From positions 104,569 through 168,568 of the forward strand of contig NZ_KK073769.1 in NCBI RefSeq assembly GCF_000582685.1: DNA of 64,000 nucleotides. Direction: 5' to 3'. The stretch comes from [Scytonema hofmanni] UTEX 2349. Lineage in GTDB: Bacteria > Cyanobacteriota > Cyanobacteriia > Cyanobacteriales > Nostocaceae. The notes under the pieces are model-generated. The model did no database searches, had not been told where the DNA came from, and worked only from the letters and a program-made list of their open reading frames with translations. How positions within the stretch are numbered: the first letter of the stretch is position 1; each line of letters begins with the position of its first letter. Positions 1 through 8,503 of this stretch are shown here, in pieces. The position numbers and the translations under genes are program-made.

Positions 1-886
1 GGAAGTGAAAGTAAGACATGTAAGGCGAAGGATTAATTTGGCGCAGAGAACGATAAAGTGCAAAGGGGTCGCCAGTGTATTCTGTTGATAATCGTTGGGA
101 AATTACTACTTGAAAAATATCGCCTGCTTTGATATAATCCTTTGCTTTTTCAACTTGGGCGCAAAATTCATCTCGCGTGAAGTTGCTGGTATACTCCCCC
201 GCTCCCCCCACTCCTCTACTATTTGGTGGTGTCCATTCCAAGATAGTATTTAGGGGCGATAGGGGTAAAGATAACTTGTGAACCATCTGAGTGACGCGAT
301 CGCACGCTTGTTGATATGCTGCTTGTAAAGACGCGAAATTTCGCGTCTCTACGTTACGTAAATCAGCATAAGCAACTGCCCAAATTTTCCGCTTCACCTG
401 ATCGAAAATCAACAGGTGGTCTATCTGCATCCACAATCCATCCGGAATATTACGATCATCTTGGGCATGAATTGGCACGCGCGGCTCAATCCAATTTATT
501 AATTCATAGCCCCAAAATCCAAACAAACCGCCAATTCCCGGCGGTAATTGCGGTAACTTTACTGGCACAAAAGGTTCCAGACATTGACTTAAAGCTGCAA
601 AAGGATCGCCTTCAAAGACAATTTGCGAACCATCACGATGCGTTTGAGTTGTACAATCTCCCCTAGCTGCCAAAGTCCACAACGGATCGCAACCCAGTAA
701 ACTATAACGTCCCAGCTTTTCTCCGCCTTCTACCGATTCCAACAAAAAGCTATAAGGCTGACCAGCACATACTTTATACCAAGCAGATACGGGCGTATCC
801 AGGTCTGCGACCCATTCCTGATACACCGGAACAAAATTACCTTGTTTGGCTAGCTCTTGAAATTCGGCAAAATCAGGAAAAATCAT
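1..886 (-). CDS. trpE: Anthranilate synthase component I, 5' part (cut by window edge)
   Basis: Catalyses chorismate plus glutamine/ammonia to anthranilate, the first step of tryptophan synthesis in the cytoplasm. The reading frame opens at ATG 886-884 and runs off the left edge with about 295 codons and no stop. The N-terminal tryptophan-binding motif of the family is visible (LLESVEGGEKLGRYS, about residues 48-62). Next come GGLFGFWGYE and then the start of the chorismate-binding domain (KAKDYIKAGDIFQVVISQR, then NPSPYMSYF). Residues about 179-188 (VETRNFASLQ) are encoded by a palindromic repeat that has entered the gene in frame, in the variable linker between the N-terminal and catalytic parts. 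The GC-rich palindrome is otherwise found only between genes here. Downstream neighbours on the same strand are not visible. The family assignment is firm; the C-terminus is unseen. Confidence 0.93.
   Translation of the reverse strand, partial: MIFPDFAEFQELAKQGNFVPVYQEWVADLDTPVSAWYKVCAGQPYSFLLESVEGGEKLGRYSLLGCDPLWTLAARGDCTTQTHRDGSQIVFEGDPFAALSQCLEPFVPVKLPQLPPGIGGLFGFWGYELINWIEPRVPIHAQDDRNIPDGLWMQIDHLLIFDQVKRKIWAVAYADLRNVETRNFASLQAAYQQACDRVTQMVHKLSLPLSPLNTILEWTPPNSRGVGGAGEYTSNFTRDEFCAQVEKAKDYIKAGDIFQVVISQRLSTEYTGDPFALYRSLRQINPSPYMSYFHF
325..352. repeat. Palindromic repeat (GTAGAGACG family) inside trpE
   Basis: Self-complementary element with core CGCGAAATTTCGCG and outer arms ending in GTAAAGACG/CGTCTCTAC. 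The same family is found between genes at 12294, 17986, 23510, 23552, 31185, 43525, 43630, 45134 and 57860, and inside the copper ATPase at 61384. Here it is read through in the trpE frame. Confidence 0.9.
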
Positions 887-898
887 AATTTAGGAATA

Positions 899-1003
899 GG
901 GCATGGGGCATGGGGCATGGGGCATAGGGCATAGGGCATAGGGCATAGGGCATAGGGCATAGGGCATAGGGCATAGGGCATAGGGCATAGGGCATAGGGC
1001 ATG
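899..1003. repeat. Heptamer tandem repeat (GGGCATA/GGGCATG)
   Basis: About 15 tandem copies of a 7-bp unit, mostly GGGCATA, between trpE and psaD. This is the class of short tandemly repeated heptamers known from heterocystous cyanobacteria. Apparent ORFs through it are artefacts of the repeat. Confidence 0.95.
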
Positions 1004-1097
1004 GAAAGACTGCTAGCTATTAGATATAAAACGCGTATCAAAAATCGAGCGTCTTTAATTCCCATTGCCCATTGCCCATTGCCCCAGTCCCTATTCC

Positions 1098-1517
1098 TTA
1101 TGCATCGTAAGGAGATTTACCGCTGAACTTGAGTTGAGATGCATTGGGGTTGCTGCCGATGTTGCGGTCTACATAGCCCACTTTCCCACGACCTGGGTTT
1201 ACCTTTTCAGGGAAGACACCATCAGCCGGGTGCAAATACTGAGTTTCGCCGCTGGGATAAATCCGGTAGATTTTGTAATCTGTGATTTTGAACTTCCGGA
1301 GTTGACCGCCTAAAGCGATACCGTACTCTTTACGAGCCAAGTAAAGCAGGTTCTCGCCTTGGTTCATGATAGCAGAGCCGCCTGTAGGCATTTCAAACAC
1401 TTGCTCTTTGGGGCTAGTCCAGGTGATCGCGTACTTTTCTTCTTCGTATGCCTTTGAAAGCAAACCGCCAGTGCTGCCACCGAATATGGGAGTTTGTCCA
1501 GTTAGTGTTTCTGCCAT
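1098..1517 (-). CDS. psaD: Photosystem I subunit II (PsaD)
   Basis: Stromal-side peripheral subunit of photosystem I that docks ferredoxin and stabilises PsaC. The protein is 139 residues, the usual cyanobacterial length. It is recognised from its start (MAETLTGQTPIFGGSTGGLL), the ITWTSPKEQVFEMPTGG segment, the basic region GGQLRKFKITDYKIYRIYPS, and the tail PNASQLKFSGKSPYDA. The start ATG at 1517 is unambiguous. It stands alone between two heptamer-repeat tracts, with about 310 bp separating it from the kinase gene upstream. No terminator hairpin is obvious downstream. Identification is firm. Confidence 0.98.
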   Translation of the reverse strand: MAETLTGQTPIFGGSTGGLLSKAYEEEKYAITWTSPKEQVFEMPTGGSAIMNQGENLLYLARKEYGIALGGQLRKFKITDYKIYRIYPSGETQYLHPADGVFPEKVNPGRGKVGYVDRNIGSNPNASQLKFSGKSPYDA

Positions 1518-1617
1518 AAAAAAAATTGTCTCTCAACGTTTTTAGGGCATCGTAACACTGCGACCTGGGTCATGTTGCGATCGCGTTATAGACTGTAACA
1601 GTTCTTTGTTAATTTTT

Positions 1618-1730
1618 GGGCAATGGGCAATGGGCAATGGGCAATGGGCATTGGGCAATGGGCAATGGGCAATGGGCAATGGGCAATGGGCATTGGGCAA
1701 TGGGCAATGGGCATTGGGCAATGGGCAATG
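1618..1730. repeat. Heptamer tandem repeat (GGGCAAT/GGGCATT)
   Basis: About 16 tandem copies of a 7-bp unit, GGGCAAT with occasional GGGCATT, upstream of psaD. Same class as 899-1003 but with a different base sequence. Confidence 0.95.
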
Positions 1731-1782
1731 AGAATTAAAAAATTGAATAAAGCAACTGCGTGAATAAATACGATTCTTTCCA

Positions 1783-1845
1783 TGCCCCATGCCCCATGCC
1801 CCATGCCCCATGCCCCATGCCCCATGCCCTATGCCCCATGCCCCA
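1783..1845. repeat. Heptamer tandem repeat (CCCATGC)
   Basis: About nine tandem copies of CCCATGC, the complement of the GGGCATG unit at 899. The last copies overlap the 3' end of the kinase gene and encode its final residues (MGHGA) and stop codon. Confidence 0.9.
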
Positions 1846-3868
1846 TTTTCAACTCCTCACTTTTTTGACTGACAATCGGGATGGTAAAGTGAAACTGACT
1901 ACCTTTGTCTTTGCCCCTTGAGGAAGCCCAAATTTCTCCACCCCACCCATTGACAATTTGACGACATATTGCTAATCCTAAACCAGTGCCGCCAGTTGTA
2001 CGTCGCAAGGCTCCCTCTTCTTGATAAAAGCGGTCAAAAACTACTTCTAATCGATTCGGTTCAATACCGCGTCCAGTATCAGCTACAGTCACTTCAAGCA
2101 TTTGATCGCTGTTGCGAGTCGCTTTAATGGTGATTTCTCCTTGGGGAGGTGTAAATTTACAAGCGTTATCAACAATTTTTGCTATTACCTCTACTAACCA
2201 ATCGCCATCTGCTCTGATCAAAGGTAAATTTTGGGCAATTTTACTCTTGATTTTTGGCTGCTTTTCTGTTGCAGAGCGAGTGCGAAAACGGCTAATTGCT
2301 AATTCCACGCACTCTTCTATGGTCAAAGATTCTGGATGCCATTCTACCCGTCCGCTTTCTAAGTTAGAAAGTGTTAAGAAATCTTGCACCAGTTTCCGCA
2401 TTCGTTCGGAATCAGTTAGAGCTGTAGTCAGCATCACTTGTTGCAATTCTAGAGGCATATCCGGTTCGCTGGCGAGACTTTCCAGGCACACCTGAATCGT
2501 GGATAGAGGAGTGCGGAGTTCGTGTCCGGTGATGGCTATGAGGTTGCTGCGGGTGCGGTCGAGGGCTTCAAGTTGTTGGTTGAGGTCTTCTAGGTTAGCA
2601 TAAGCTTCAGCTTGAATTAGAGCCGAGCCAACTTGGGTGGCGATCGCTTTGACTAAATCCAATTCTCCAACTTGCCACTGATGGGGAGGCAAACGGCAAT
2701 AGTGTAACTCGACTATGCCCAATAATCGTCCTTGAAATAATACTGGTTCCATCAGCCAAGAACGAATCGCAAACTTTTTGGCAATTAAAGAAAGTTCGCT
2801 ATCACTCTTAATGCGATCGTCAGCTACAGTATTGACAACGCTGATACCCTCACCCTGTTGTGCGATCGCCCCAAATAAAGGATTATTTTGTAAATGCCAA
2901 GTTTGCCCGACAACAGATAAAACACCAGGACTCAAAAACTCGTGTTCTATTTTCGCGCTTGCATCTGTAGCTTGAGCGCGGTAAATTAAACACCTCGAAG
3001 CTTCTAGATGTTGTCCTAGTTCTTGCACTGCTACTTGGAGAACTTCATGAGGATTAAGTGATCGCCTAATTGCAGTGGTAATTGAATTGATCAAGCGCTC
3101 TTTGCGTGCTTGAGCGGCAATTGAACGATAAGCTTTATGCAATTTGTACTGGCTAGCTTGCAAGTAAGTTACCAAACGCTGCACAAACGGGTCAGTGTCA
3201 ATGTCACAAAAATCTAAAGGTATTTCTTCTACTTTTGAGTAGCTTGACAGCAAATCCTGAGTCACTTTTCTGTTACCCCGATGCACCCCAATACCAAATC
3301 TCTGGCTTACCTGCTCAACTTTGCTTGTCAATTCTGGTCTGTAAACGATAATTCTGTCTAATAGCAACTGGGCTGCTTTTAGGCTTACTTCTCGCTCACT
3401 AGTCCAAATTCCCTCAAATCTTCGCGCTGTCTCCATATCCAGACTGATGTTCAATTCTGGCATGTGCTTATTTTTGGTCATAGAGCCTTGGCTTTCTCGG
3501 CACACCAAGCAAGTTGCATAGTTTTGGGCAATCACCACCAAATGCCATTCGTGACTTAAGCCATCTTCTTGGTCAAAGGCGATTTTTTCGTAATATTCCG
3601 AGCTATTAGTGAAATCCGTTTCCGGTGCAGCTAAGACGTATACTTGATTGCTGCGATCGGCAAGTCGCTGATATCGATGAGCTTCTTGGCGGTAAAATCT
3701 CTCTCGTTGGAAGCTCGCAATCACCAAAGGTTCGTCTAAAGTTGCCGCCAAAACCTGATCTTCCATCGCATGGGAGAGCGCTGTTAGAGAAGCTTTGAAA
3801 TATAGCTGGGGTCGCACGTGAGGTAGCGTCTGTAGCAGATCGCTCAACACAGAAGTCGAAATGCTCAT
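1829..3868 (-). CDS. DICT-GAF sensor histidine kinase
   Basis: Cytoplasmic two-component sensor kinase with no transmembrane segment. Domains in order: an N-terminal DICT-type sensory region (about residues 5-140); a middle linker; a GAF domain (about 265-430); a HisKA dimerisation domain with the phospho-acceptor His in ITGHELRTPL (about 446); and a HATPase_c domain. The ATPase domain has N-box DNACKF (about 568), G1 DTGRGIEPN and G2 GGTGLGLAI. All kinase motifs look intact. I chose ATG 3868 (MSISTSVLSDLL); a TTG five codons upstream is also open. No response regulator is adjacent, so it is an orphan. The last residues (KMGHGA) come from heptamer repeat sequence at 1829-1845, so the native stop may have been lost or replaced. 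The DICT name rests on recall of the family's pattern (light/GAF-associated cyanobacterial proteins); the signal is unknown. Confidence 0.88.
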   Translation of the reverse strand: MSISTSVLSDLLQTLPHVRPQLYFKASLTALSHAMEDQVLAATLDEPLVIASFQRERFYRQEAHRYQRLADRSNQVYVLAAPETDFTNSSEYYEKIAFDQEDGLSHEWHLVVIAQNYATCLVCRESQGSMTKNKHMPELNISLDMETARRFEGIWTSEREVSLKAAQLLLDRIIVYRPELTSKVEQVSQRFGIGVHRGNRKVTQDLLSSYSKVEEIPLDFCDIDTDPFVQRLVTYLQASQYKLHKAYRSIAAQARKERLINSITTAIRRSLNPHEVLQVAVQELGQHLEASRCLIYRAQATDASAKIEHEFLSPGVLSVVGQTWHLQNNPLFGAIAQQGEGISVVNTVADDRIKSDSELSLIAKKFAIRSWLMEPVLFQGRLLGIVELHYCRLPPHQWQVGELDLVKAIATQVGSALIQAEAYANLEDLNQQLEALDRTRSNLIAITGHELRTPLSTIQVCLESLASEPDMPLELQQVMLTTALTDSERMRKLVQDFLTLSNLESGRVEWHPESLTIEECVELAISRFRTRSATEKQPKIKSKIAQNLPLIRADGDWLVEVIAKIVDNACKFTPPQGEITIKATRNSDQMLEVTVADTGRGIEPNRLEVVFDRFYQEEGALRRTTGGTGLGLAICRQIVNGWGGEIWASSRGKDKGSQFHFTIPIVSQKSEELKMGHGA

Positions 3869-4706
3869 GAATGTCTTTAACAAAGCCCAAGTTGGACAAT
3901 ATCCACGTCACAGCTGCATTGTACAAATTACAACGGACTTTCAAGTTAAGTAGACAGTTGCAATATGTAAAGAATCCTGAATATATTTTTCAGCTTTCCC
4001 AAAAGCGAAGGTTTAGCATATCACTTAAAAGGAACGCATACGAGTTTCTTTACAAAAATAAAAGTCTTTCATTCATAGTATATTTTTCCTGAAGAATCAA
4101 ATACACCACAACGAACAATGTTCTCGCGTTACATCTTACGTCAGAACATGTATTCCAGGCAATTCCAACAACCCTGATAAATTCGATTCCCCCTAACTGC
4201 TGACTTTGGGGAGTCAGCAGTTAGATTGCATAATCAACAACTTAGATGAAAAAGTTTTTCTAAGTATTATGGTTTCAATTAGTATAAAACTTTATCAAAA
4301 AATATACAAAACTTAACCAACTATTTTCTTGTCGGCAATGTTCATATTTATCACAAATTACTACATATTTTGGATGAGTAGCCTTGGTGTGCAATTACCT
4401 TTTTTTTCCACACGAAAGCTATTAAAGAAAAGGTGTTATGCTTTTCTAAATATTTTAATTTGATTGTAGTAAGTTTCAATATAAATGTATCAGCATTTAC
4501 AGTATAATTAATACCTTTGAAAACTCAATTACCGTTAATAACTTAGTATTTTACCAAAGGGCTTACGCGATGGTGCTTTGAAGGGGAGTGGGGGACAAGG
4601 AGGAATTATCCATGCCCTATGCCCTAAGTAAAGCAAAAATTAGTTACCCATAAATGGTGTAGAAATGTATAGAATCTTTAAAAGATATAAAATACATTGT
4701 TTTTAA
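3869..4706. other. Intergenic region, AT-rich, with one perfect hairpin
   Basis: No credible gene is seen in this 840-bp gap between divergent genes. It contains a perfect 13-bp inverted repeat, CTAACTGCTGACT at 4193-4205 and its complement at 4212-4224 (loop of 6). There is no T-run after it, so a rho-independent terminator is not well supported. A small patch of GCCCTAT repeat lies near 4615. Promoters of both flanking genes must lie here but cannot be placed confidently. Confidence 0.6.
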
Positions 4707-5417
4707 ATGCACACACTTGTGGCTTGTTCCTCAATGCAACTGTCTAGACCAACTCAATGTCAGCCTTTAAAGATTGTCGCACTAGGAGATAGCTTAGTTT
4801 ACGGATTTGGCGATCCAGAAGGGGGAGGCTGGGTTGAAAGATTGCGGCGGTCGTGGATGTCGCCGGATAGTGCGGGTCATATTGTTTATAATTTGGGAGT
4901 ACGAGGCGATCGCACTCAACAAGTAGCACAAAGACTAGAAATTGAATTCCGCCATCGGGGAGAATTGCGAAACCGCGTCCCCGACTTGATTATTCTCTCA
5001 GTGGGAGTGAATGATTCAGCGCGGTTGAGACATGCTGATGGACGCAACTATACAGATTTTGCCGTCTTTGAATCAGAAATCGCTTCTTTGCTTGAACAAG
5101 CACAGCAACTGTGTCCCGTGTTATTTGTTGGGATGGTGCCAGTCGATGAAGCCAAGATGCCATTTTTGGATTGTTTATATTATAATCACGCCGATCAGTA
5201 TCGCTACAAAGAAGCTACTCGCATCGCTTGCAGTAAAAGACGGATTCCCTATCTTGATATTTTTGAGCGTTGGATGGGACGCAGTGAAAATTGGAGACGC
5301 AAACGTTTAAGTAAAGATGGACTTCACCCGAATACACTAGGTTATCAAGCTTTGTTAGAAGATGTCATGAATTGGGAAGCGATCGCCATCTATAATTCCC
5401 AAACAATTGCCAGCTAG
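4707..5417 (+). CDS. SGNH/GDSL-family hydrolase
   Basis: Predicted esterase or lipase of the SGNH fold. Block I is ALGDSLVYGFGD (nucleophile Ser in GDS, about residue 29). The block II/III region has GVRGDRTQQ and SVGVNDS (Asn/oxyanion). The catalytic Asp/His block is DGLHPNTLGY near residue 210. Length (236) fits the single-domain family. No signal peptide is evident, so it is probably cytoplasmic. ATG 4707 is used; a second ATG at 4734 (MQLSRPTQ) would also retain the whole fold. The substrate cannot be inferred, and neither neighbour gives a pathway. Confidence 0.88.
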   Translation: MHTLVACSSMQLSRPTQCQPLKIVALGDSLVYGFGDPEGGGWVERLRRSWMSPDSAGHIVYNLGVRGDRTQQVAQRLEIEFRHRGELRNRVPDLIILSVGVNDSARLRHADGRNYTDFAVFESEIASLLEQAQQLCPVLFVGMVPVDEAKMPFLDCLYYNHADQYRYKEATRIACSKRRIPYLDIFERWMGRSENWRRKRLSKDGLHPNTLGYQALLEDVMNWEAIAIYNSQTIAS

Positions 5418-5770
5418 CATTATTTTCACCACTGAGTCTCTTATATCACTAATGCCCCTAAATATAAAGATGACGATTTATTTATCGCATCTGTTGGGTT
5501 CGAGTAACGCATAATTAATTTACCGAAAAAATGGGTTTAGGGAATTAGTTAAAGGGATTTATCTAGAGTGAATGTTTAAAAATGGGGGACAGATGGGTGC
5601 ATTTGCGCCAATGTCTTCTTTGCGGACACATCGGTTGTTGCGACTCCTCAAAAAACAAACACGCTACCAAACACTTCAATACAACCAATCATCCGATTGT
5701 CAAATCCTTTGAACCGAGCTTGAAGTATCTGGTGTTATATCGATAAAACTTTCGTGTAGAAAATAAATTC
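5418..5770. other. Intergenic region without recognised gene
   Basis: A 39-codon plus-strand ORF begins near 5592 (MGAFAPMSSLRTHRLL) but has no recognisable motif or clear ribosome site, so I do not call it a gene. No repeat or terminator stands out. Confidence 0.4.
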
Positions 5771-5863
5771 TTAGCTGCTGCGACTAAAAAACACAGCAGC
5801 TATAACAATTAAACTCAAAAGCGCCAAAGGAACCCAAAGATTAGGGATATCTGATAGACTCAT
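5771..5863 (-). CDS. Putative 30-residue single-pass membrane peptide
   Basis: A short ORF, ATG 5863 to TAA 5771, encodes 30 residues: a polar N-terminus (MSLSDIPNLW), one strongly hydrophobic helix (VPLALLSLIVIAAVFF) and a SRSS tail. Size and layout resemble the tiny one-helix subunits of photosynthetic and respiratory complexes in cyanobacteria, but I do not recognise it as any of PetG/L/M/N, PsbM/X/Y, Psb30, PsaM or PsaX. A purine-rich GGGGA lies about 13 bases before the ATG. It is divergent from the polyferredoxin gene at 5947. It may be a true small protein or chance. Confidence 0.4.
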   Translation of the reverse strand: MSLSDIPNLWVPLALLSLIVIAAVFFSRSS

Positions 5864-5946
5864 AATTTAAAATTAATCCCCATAAGAGCGATAATTTCTT
5901 TTATATATAGCAGCTGAAATTTATTAAGTTTGAATTTGGAATTTAT

Positions 5947-8469
5947 ATGACATCAAAAGAAACAGTAACATGGCTACAAGAACGCACAGCTTTAGGAATT
6001 CTCGAAGCTGAAGTTTTAAATGCGATCGCCCAACAAATCGAAGAACAAATCATCCCAGCTCAAACCAACCTCGTTGTAGAAAATACTTCCCCAGAAGCAC
6101 TTTACATTCTTATCGAAGGTCAACTCGAAAGCGATAGCAGCAATCAAGCCAACCCAGCGTTAGCGATTGGCTTCCTTCCCGGTGCCGTGATTCACCTGCA
6201 AGAATTACTGTTAGACCAGCCGACGCAACGCACCATCACTACCCTTACAGAATGCCATATTTGGGTTGTGCCTGTCGAAAAATTTCGCGCTAAGTTGCGT
6301 GAATACCCGGAAATTTTTCAAGCTGTTTCCCGTCAATTGGCGCAAGAATTGGCGGATTTAACATCAGCCTTTACCTACGAACAAGAACGAGCGATCGCCT
6401 TACGTCCGTATTTAGTCACCAAAGCCAAACGGGGAATTGTTGGTACAAGCCGTTATGCGGTGCGTTTGCGCGAAGAAATTCGCGAAGCTGCGAATGACCG
6501 TAAATCTGTCTTGATTTTTGGCGAACCAGGCTTAGAAAAAGACAATATAGCTGCTTTAATTCACTTTGGTTCCAAACAGCGACGCGAACCGATTATCAAA
6601 GTTAACTGTGGTATACTCCAAACCAGCGGTGCAGATTTGTTTGGGCGTGCTGGCGGCAAAGCCGGACTGCTGGAATGGTTAGGCGAAGGTACTCTCATCC
6701 TCAACAACATTCAAGAAACTCCGCCAGAGTTGCTGCCACAACTAGTTAATTTAGTTAAAAACTCTACATATAATCCCGTAAGTCGTTCTGAAGAACCACC
6801 CACCGCACCCCGCACTTCTCGCGCCCGGATTTTGATTGTTTCCGAAAAAAATCAGCCGCAAATCGAACGCTGTATAGGTCATAACATCAAAGTGCCACCG
6901 CTACGAGTGCGGAAAACTGATATCAAGGCTCAGGTAGATTATTACATCAGTCTTTATACTCAGACTAGGGGTATTTATAAACAAAAATTAGCACCAGAAG
7001 CATTGCGCCGTTTGCAATCTTATGATTTTCCTGGCAACTTAAAAGAATTGCAAAATTTAGTAGAAAGAGCGATCGTCCAAGCAGGGGAAGCGCGGGAGTT
7101 AACAGAAGAAATTTTCTGGTCAGTGGATACGAAGAAAAAGCGATTTCGGGTGAATTTGTTGAATGTTTATCCAGATTTGCGGAAATTTCTCCGCAGTTCG
7201 TGGTGGACAGATCGCATTAATTATGGCTTTACTGCCACAGCTTTTGCGTTGATTGTCGCAGTGTTATTTATTGGACCGCAAACACGCGATCGCAATTTCG
7301 TTCTCAATCTATTCTGGGCTTGGTGGTGGGCTTTTTTCCTATTTCTCTTTCCCTTTCTCGGTCGCGTCTGGTGCGCTGTTTGTCCCTTCATGATTTATGG
7401 GGAAATTACGCAAAAACTTTCTTTATGGTTGTTTCCTCGACAACTAAAACGCTGGAATCGACAGTTAGCCGAAAAATGGGGTGGATGGTTTCTTTTTGGA
7501 CTATTTACCCTAATTTTTCTGTGGGAAGAACTTTGGGATTTAGAAAATACAGCTTACCTTTCCGCTTGTTTGCTGCTGTTAATTACCGCCGGCGCGATGA
7601 TTTTCTCTGCCATTTTTGAACGACGATTTTGGTGTCGATATCTCTGTCCCATCGGTGGAATGAATGGTTTATTTGCTAAACTTTCAATGACTGAACTTCG
7701 AGCGCAGCAAGGCATTTGTTCCGCAACTTGCACTACATATCAATGTTACAAAGGTGGACCTCAAAAAGGCGAAGGAATGGAAACTAACGGATGTCCTTTG
7801 TACTCGCACCCAGCACAATTAGAAGATAACAAAGACTGCGTACTGTGCATGACTTGTCTTAAAGCTTGTCCCCATCGTTCCGTTGAGTTTAATTTGCGTC
7901 CACCTGGTGTTGAATTGTGGACAACCCATGTATCCCATACTTATGAAGTAGCGCTGTTGTTTTTACTATTAGGTGGAGTGTATCTGCATCGTTTACCGGA
8001 ATTGCAATCTTGGTTAGGGTTACATCTCGATTTAACTCAGTTTTGGCAACATTTAGGATTATCGCTACTAGCTTTAATTATCCCTGTAGCTGTTCCCTTT
8101 GCTGCATATGGTTTGATGAAGGTAATAAATTTTGGACGTAAGCCGAAAGCATTTATAGAACTTGCTTATGGCTATCTACCATTAGTTTTGGGTGGTAACT
8201 TAGCTCATTATCTACGTTTGAGCCTAGAAGAAGGCGGACGCATTCTCCCAGTAACTTTTGCCACTTTCGGTCTAAATGGTGAGCAATTGCCTGTATTGGT
8301 CGCTCATCCAGCGGTGGTTGACTTTTTACAAGGTGTCACTCTGATTTTTTCAGTTTTGTTAACGATATTGTTAACCCAAAAAATTGCTCGTCAACCCATG
8401 CGATCGCTCTTTTGGCAACACTTAGCAACTATTACACTAGGCGCTAGTATGTGGGCGATTATAGTTTGA
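5947..8469 (+). CDS. cNMP-domain / degenerate NtrC-type AAA / membrane polyferredoxin fusion
   Basis: An 840-residue protein in three parts. Residues about 15-140 resemble a cyclic-nucleotide-binding (CRP-like) sensor. Residues about 155-390 follow the sigma-54-activator AAA fold (VNCGILQTSGADLFGR, SYDFPGNLKELQNLVERAI) but are crippled. Walker A reads GEPGLEKD (Lys kept, second Gly lost). Walker B reads GTLILNNI (both acids lost). The GAFTGA loop is absent. From about 420 on there are roughly eight membrane helices with NapH/NosR/CcoG-like cysteine clusters: CAVCP (about 477), CRYLCP (563), a Cys-rich stretch CSATCTTYQC (591) and CVLCMTCLKACP (631). The AAA part is therefore probably a structural or nucleotide-sensing module, not a transcription activator; cyanobacteria lack sigma-54. 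The role is probably membrane electron transfer gated by a ligand. The TGA stop lies in the end of the adjoining IS, so the C-terminus may be slightly altered. Confidence 0.85.
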   Translation: MTSKETVTWLQERTALGILEAEVLNAIAQQIEEQIIPAQTNLVVENTSPEALYILIEGQLESDSSNQANPALAIGFLPGAVIHLQELLLDQPTQRTITTLTECHIWVVPVEKFRAKLREYPEIFQAVSRQLAQELADLTSAFTYEQERAIALRPYLVTKAKRGIVGTSRYAVRLREEIREAANDRKSVLIFGEPGLEKDNIAALIHFGSKQRREPIIKVNCGILQTSGADLFGRAGGKAGLLEWLGEGTLILNNIQETPPELLPQLVNLVKNSTYNPVSRSEEPPTAPRTSRARILIVSEKNQPQIERCIGHNIKVPPLRVRKTDIKAQVDYYISLYTQTRGIYKQKLAPEALRRLQSYDFPGNLKELQNLVERAIVQAGEARELTEEIFWSVDTKKKRFRVNLLNVYPDLRKFLRSSWWTDRINYGFTATAFALIVAVLFIGPQTRDRNFVLNLFWAWWWAFFLFLFPFLGRVWCAVCPFMIYGEITQKLSLWLFPRQLKRWNRQLAEKWGGWFLFGLFTLIFLWEELWDLENTAYLSACLLLLITAGAMIFSAIFERRFWCRYLCPIGGMNGLFAKLSMTELRAQQGICSATCTTYQCYKGGPQKGEGMETNGCPLYSHPAQLEDNKDCVLCMTCLKACPHRSVEFNLRPPGVELWTTHVSHTYEVALLFLLLGGVYLHRLPELQSWLGLHLDLTQFWQHLGLSLLALIIPVAVPFAAYGLMKVINFGRKPKAFIELAYGYLPLVLGGNLAHYLRLSLEEGGRILPVTFATFGLNGEQLPVLVAHPAVVDFLQGVTLIFSVLLTILLTQKIARQPMRSLFWQHLATITLGASMWAIIV

Positions 8470-8473
8470 CACT

Positions 8474-8494
8474 CCCCACGCATAAATGCGGGGG
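8474..8494 (-). other. IS right-end hairpin / possible 3' part of TnpB guide RNA
   Basis: CCCCACGCAT pairs with ATGCGGGGG across a two-base loop with one bulge. The motif GGGGATTCC follows the hairpin here and also at 49384. In characterised TnpB systems the guide (omega) RNA overlaps the end of tnpB and the right end and takes its guide from the flanking DNA. By that logic the guide here would be antisense to the last codons of the polyferredoxin gene. Inference only. Confidence 0.55.
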
Positions 8495-8503
8495 ATTCCA
8501 GCG

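Noticed and set aside
883..1065. ORF encoding MPYALCP repeats, and similar ones at 1542-1825 and 57412-57540
   Set aside because: Translations of heptamer repeats.
4193..4224. Rho-independent terminator
   Set aside because: The stem is perfect but has no T-run and lies far from either neighbouring stop; kept only as a hairpin.
6523..7130. Functional sigma-54 enhancer-binding protein
   Set aside because: Walker B acids and the GAFTGA loop are missing, and cyanobacteria have no sigma-54.
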